From: Acidobacteriaceae bacterium | GTDB taxonomy: Bacteria; Acidobacteriota; Terriglobia; Terriglobales; Acidobacteriaceae | DNA: 12,933 bases | Direction: 5' to 3' | Assembly: GCA_003162255.1 (NCBI GenBank) | Contig: PMMJ01000022.1 | Location: forward strand, 4,553 to 17,485 | In this document: positions 11,312 to 12,933 of the stretch, one piece after another | How positions within the stretch are numbered: the first letter of the stretch is position 1 | How the letters are laid out: each line of letters begins with the position of its first letter | The notes under the pieces: model-generated | What the model was told of the DNA's origin: nothing | What the model saw: only the letters and a program-made list of their open reading frames with translations | Databases searched by the model: none | Position numbers and translations under genes: made by a program

Positions 11312-12933
11312 ATGCGACGATCAATCCTGTGTATCTCACTCCTGTCCTTGATTTCCGCTTCAGTCTTTACTCATTCAATCTTTGCCCAGAACCAACCCGC
11401 CAAGCCCAAACTCACGCTCGATGAATTCTTCAACTCGGTCAGCTTCGACGCGGTGAAAGTTTCGCCGGATGGGAACTCCGTCGTCATCGCAACGGAAAAG
11501 GCCGACTGGGAGCAGCAGATCTTCCGCAAAGAACTCTGGCTCTACCGGACCGCCGCCGGCAGCCTGACGCAGTTGACTCAATCCGGGCACGACAGTTCGC
11601 CGCAGTGGTCGCCCGACGGCCAGTGGATCGCGTTCCTCTCGGAACGCAAAGCCGGCGATGCCAAAGAGGCAGACGCGGGAGACGGCAAAGAAAGAGACGG
11701 CAATGACAAAGATAAGGACGTTGCCCAGCTATTTCTGATTTCGCCCGGCGGCGGCGAGGCCTTTGCCATCACCTCCGGCGAGGAAGAAGTCCACACCTTT
11801 GCCTGGTCCCGCGACTCGAAGGCGATCGTTTTCGCTACCCGCCAACCCTGGACCAAGCAGCAGAACGACGATCACAAGAAAGATTGGAAGGACGTGGTCC
11901 GTTACCGCGGCGATGAGCGCGGCGACGTGATTTTCCGCCTCAATATCGAGGAAGCCCTGTCGCGCCACGTCGCCCTCGGCTCCAAAGAAATCCCCGACGC
12001 GGAAAAAGATTCCGGTGCCACACCTGGCGCAATCGCCGTTTCCCACACTCCTCTGCGCGTGGATCAAATCGCTATCTCGCGCGACGGCCAGCGGTTGGCT
12101 TTCGTGACTGGACCGGTGTCCGAGCGTCAGGAGAAAGTCGAAGAAATCGAACTCTACCTTGTCAACTTAGCCGACGACAAATCAAAGGAGGGCGCAGCTG
12201 AGGCTGCGCCCATCCGCTTGACCCACAACGAAGCCGTCGAACTGAACTTGGAGTGGGCTCCGGATAATCGCCATTTGTTCTTTCAGATCAACCTGGGATC
12301 GCTGGAACGAAAGTATGAAGATCCACAACCGCGCCTCTATTGGATCGACACCGGCGACACATCTGGCAACACGTCAGACAAGAGGGAAGTCCAGCGCTGG
12401 TTCGCCGATTATCCGGGCGAAGTCGTGCGCTACACGCCGCTTCCCGACGGTTCCGTGGTCTGTGCCTGCCGCATCGGAACCGAGGTGCACCTGGTATCGC
12501 AAGCGAATCCGAAAGCCGCTATCGTGAAGCGCGAGGGATGGGCTGGAACCTATGAAACTCCCTCAGCCGCGTTGCAATCGCAATCTCAAGGTCCGCGCAT
12601 AGCTTTTGCCTACTCGGCAACCGAGCGGCCCACGGAGGTTTACCTCGCCGACGGTCTCGACAAACTGGCGCAGGCACGCCCCATCACGTCGTTCAACAAG
12701 CTGTTCACCGAGCGCGATCTGCCCAAGGCCAAGCCTTATCGCTGGACCTCCGACGACGGCACGCTCGTCGAAGGCATGCTGATGTATCCGCCGGGAAAGT
12801 TTGAAGCGAAGAACCTGCCGCTGTTTGTGTTCATTCACGGTGGGCCGCAGGATGCCGACGGCAACCATTTCGAGGCGGATTGGTATCAGTGGGATCGACT
12901 GGCCGCTACCGCGGGCTGGCTGGTGTTCGAGCC
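11312..12933 (+). CDS. Secreted S9-family peptidase, prolyl oligopeptidase type (3'-truncated by window end)
   Basis: I read this frame by hand from ATG 11312 to the last base without a stop (540 codons). It begins with a signal peptide (MRRSILCISLLSLISASVFT, cleavage likely after IFA at residue 25), so the enzyme is exported. Residues about 37-480 form a beta-propeller of TolB/PD40-like blades, each with a W/ISxDGxxxAF-type motif: SPQWSPDGQWIAFLSERK, HTFAWSRDSKAIVFATR, VDQIAISRDGQRLAFVTG and LNLEWAPDNRHLFFQ. A Lys/Asp-rich insertion lies near residues 115-135 (GDGKERDGNDKDKD). From about residue 480 the alpha/beta-hydrolase domain starts (YRWTSDDGTLVEGMLMYPPG), followed by the oxyanion-hole segment FIHGGP (507-512). 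The catalytic Ser (GxSxGG), Asp and His would lie beyond the edge. Its likely role is cleavage of peptides outside the cytoplasm, of the dipeptidyl or acylaminoacyl-peptidase kind. Confidence 0.9.
   Translation, partial: MRRSILCISLLSLISASVFTHSIFAQNQPAKPKLTLDEFFNSVSFDAVKVSPDGNSVVIATEKADWEQQIFRKELWLYRTAAGSLTQLTQSGHDSSPQWSPDGQWIAFLSERKAGDAKEADAGDGKERDGNDKDKDVAQLFLISPGGGEAFAITSGEEEVHTFAWSRDSKAIVFATRQPWTKQQNDDHKKDWKDVVRYRGDERGDVIFRLNIEEALSRHVALGSKEIPDAEKDSGATPGAIAVSHTPLRVDQIAISRDGQRLAFVTGPVSERQEKVEEIELYLVNLADDKSKEGAAEAAPIRLTHNEAVELNLEWAPDNRHLFFQINLGSLERKYEDPQPRLYWIDTGDTSGNTSDKREVQRWFADYPGEVVRYTPLPDGSVVCACRIGTEVHLVSQANPKAAIVKREGWAGTYETPSAALQSQSQGPRIAFAYSATERPTEVYLADGLDKLAQARPITSFNKLFTERDLPKAKPYRWTSDDGTLVEGMLMYPPGKFEAKNLPLFVFIHGGPQDADGNHFEADWYQWDRLAATAGWLVFE
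12190..12211. repeat. Perfect palindrome inside the peptidase gene
   Basis: GGGCGCAGC (12190-12198) pairs perfectly with GCTGCGCCC (12203-12211) around TGAG. The frame is kept and the segment encodes EGAAEAAP (residues 293-300), a low-complexity loop between propeller blades. It looks like a repeat-type palindrome tolerated within a coding region, though chance within a GC-rich Ala codon run is possible. Confidence 0.45.

Noticed and set aside
8920..12211. CRISPR array
   Set aside because: The palindromes are few, widely and irregularly spaced, and lie partly in genes; there are no regular spacers.

Overview
The window looks like a chromosomal segment of an Acidobacteriota bacterium (Terriglobia/Koribacter-like). 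This is an inference from moderately high GC, short palindromic intergenic repeats of a type I associate with those genomes, and the gene repertoire: an SLBB-type export protein, a WecA/TagO-like transferase with a soluble tail, AmrS, and a secreted S9 peptidase. No sequence search was possible, so the taxonomy is a best guess. No rRNA, tRNA, CRISPR array or complete insertion sequence was seen.

Left block (1-3450), accessory in character: three plus-strand genes without a recognisable enzymatic function. They are an ORF open to the left edge (1-966), a 428-aa protein with a winged-helix-like C-terminus and a terminal CxxC (1310-2596), and a 232-aa beta-rich protein (2653-3351). A possible frameshifted small ORF follows (3316-3445). 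The 428-aa gene has a good sigma70-type promoter about 210 bp upstream, giving a long leader with a small hairpin. The block resembles the remains of an integrated element, but no integrase, att site or transposase is visible.

Polysaccharide block (3459-7026): a minus-strand polysaccharide export protein (Poly_export plus two SLBB domains) and a plus-strand polyprenyl-phosphate HexNAc-1-phosphate transferase (WecA/TagO/MraY family) point away from each other across about 1 kb. That gap holds a broken, stop-interrupted DUF6788-like ORF (4533-4814), which begins about 50 bp upstream of the export gene, plus a long hairpin (4988-5018). Together the two intact genes fit the lipid-linked initiation and outer-membrane export steps of exopolysaccharide or capsule synthesis.

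Right block (7101-12933), all plus strand: a PilZ-GAF-transmembrane-Sel1 fusion protein that may link c-di-GMP to envelope or polysaccharide output; the radical-SAM enzyme AmrS; a small lipoprotein; and a secreted S9-family peptidase cut by the right edge before its catalytic serine. Two 54-bp double-hairpin elements with identical spacing and covarying stems lie on either side of amrS. Degenerate pieces of similar elements sit at 11056-11168, and a perfect 9-bp-stem palindrome lies inside the peptidase reading frame.

The observations most worth following up are the covarying double-hairpin repeat, the PilZ-GAF-TM-Sel1 fusion, the DUF6788 remnant in the promoter region of the export gene, and the uncharacterised three-gene block at the left.
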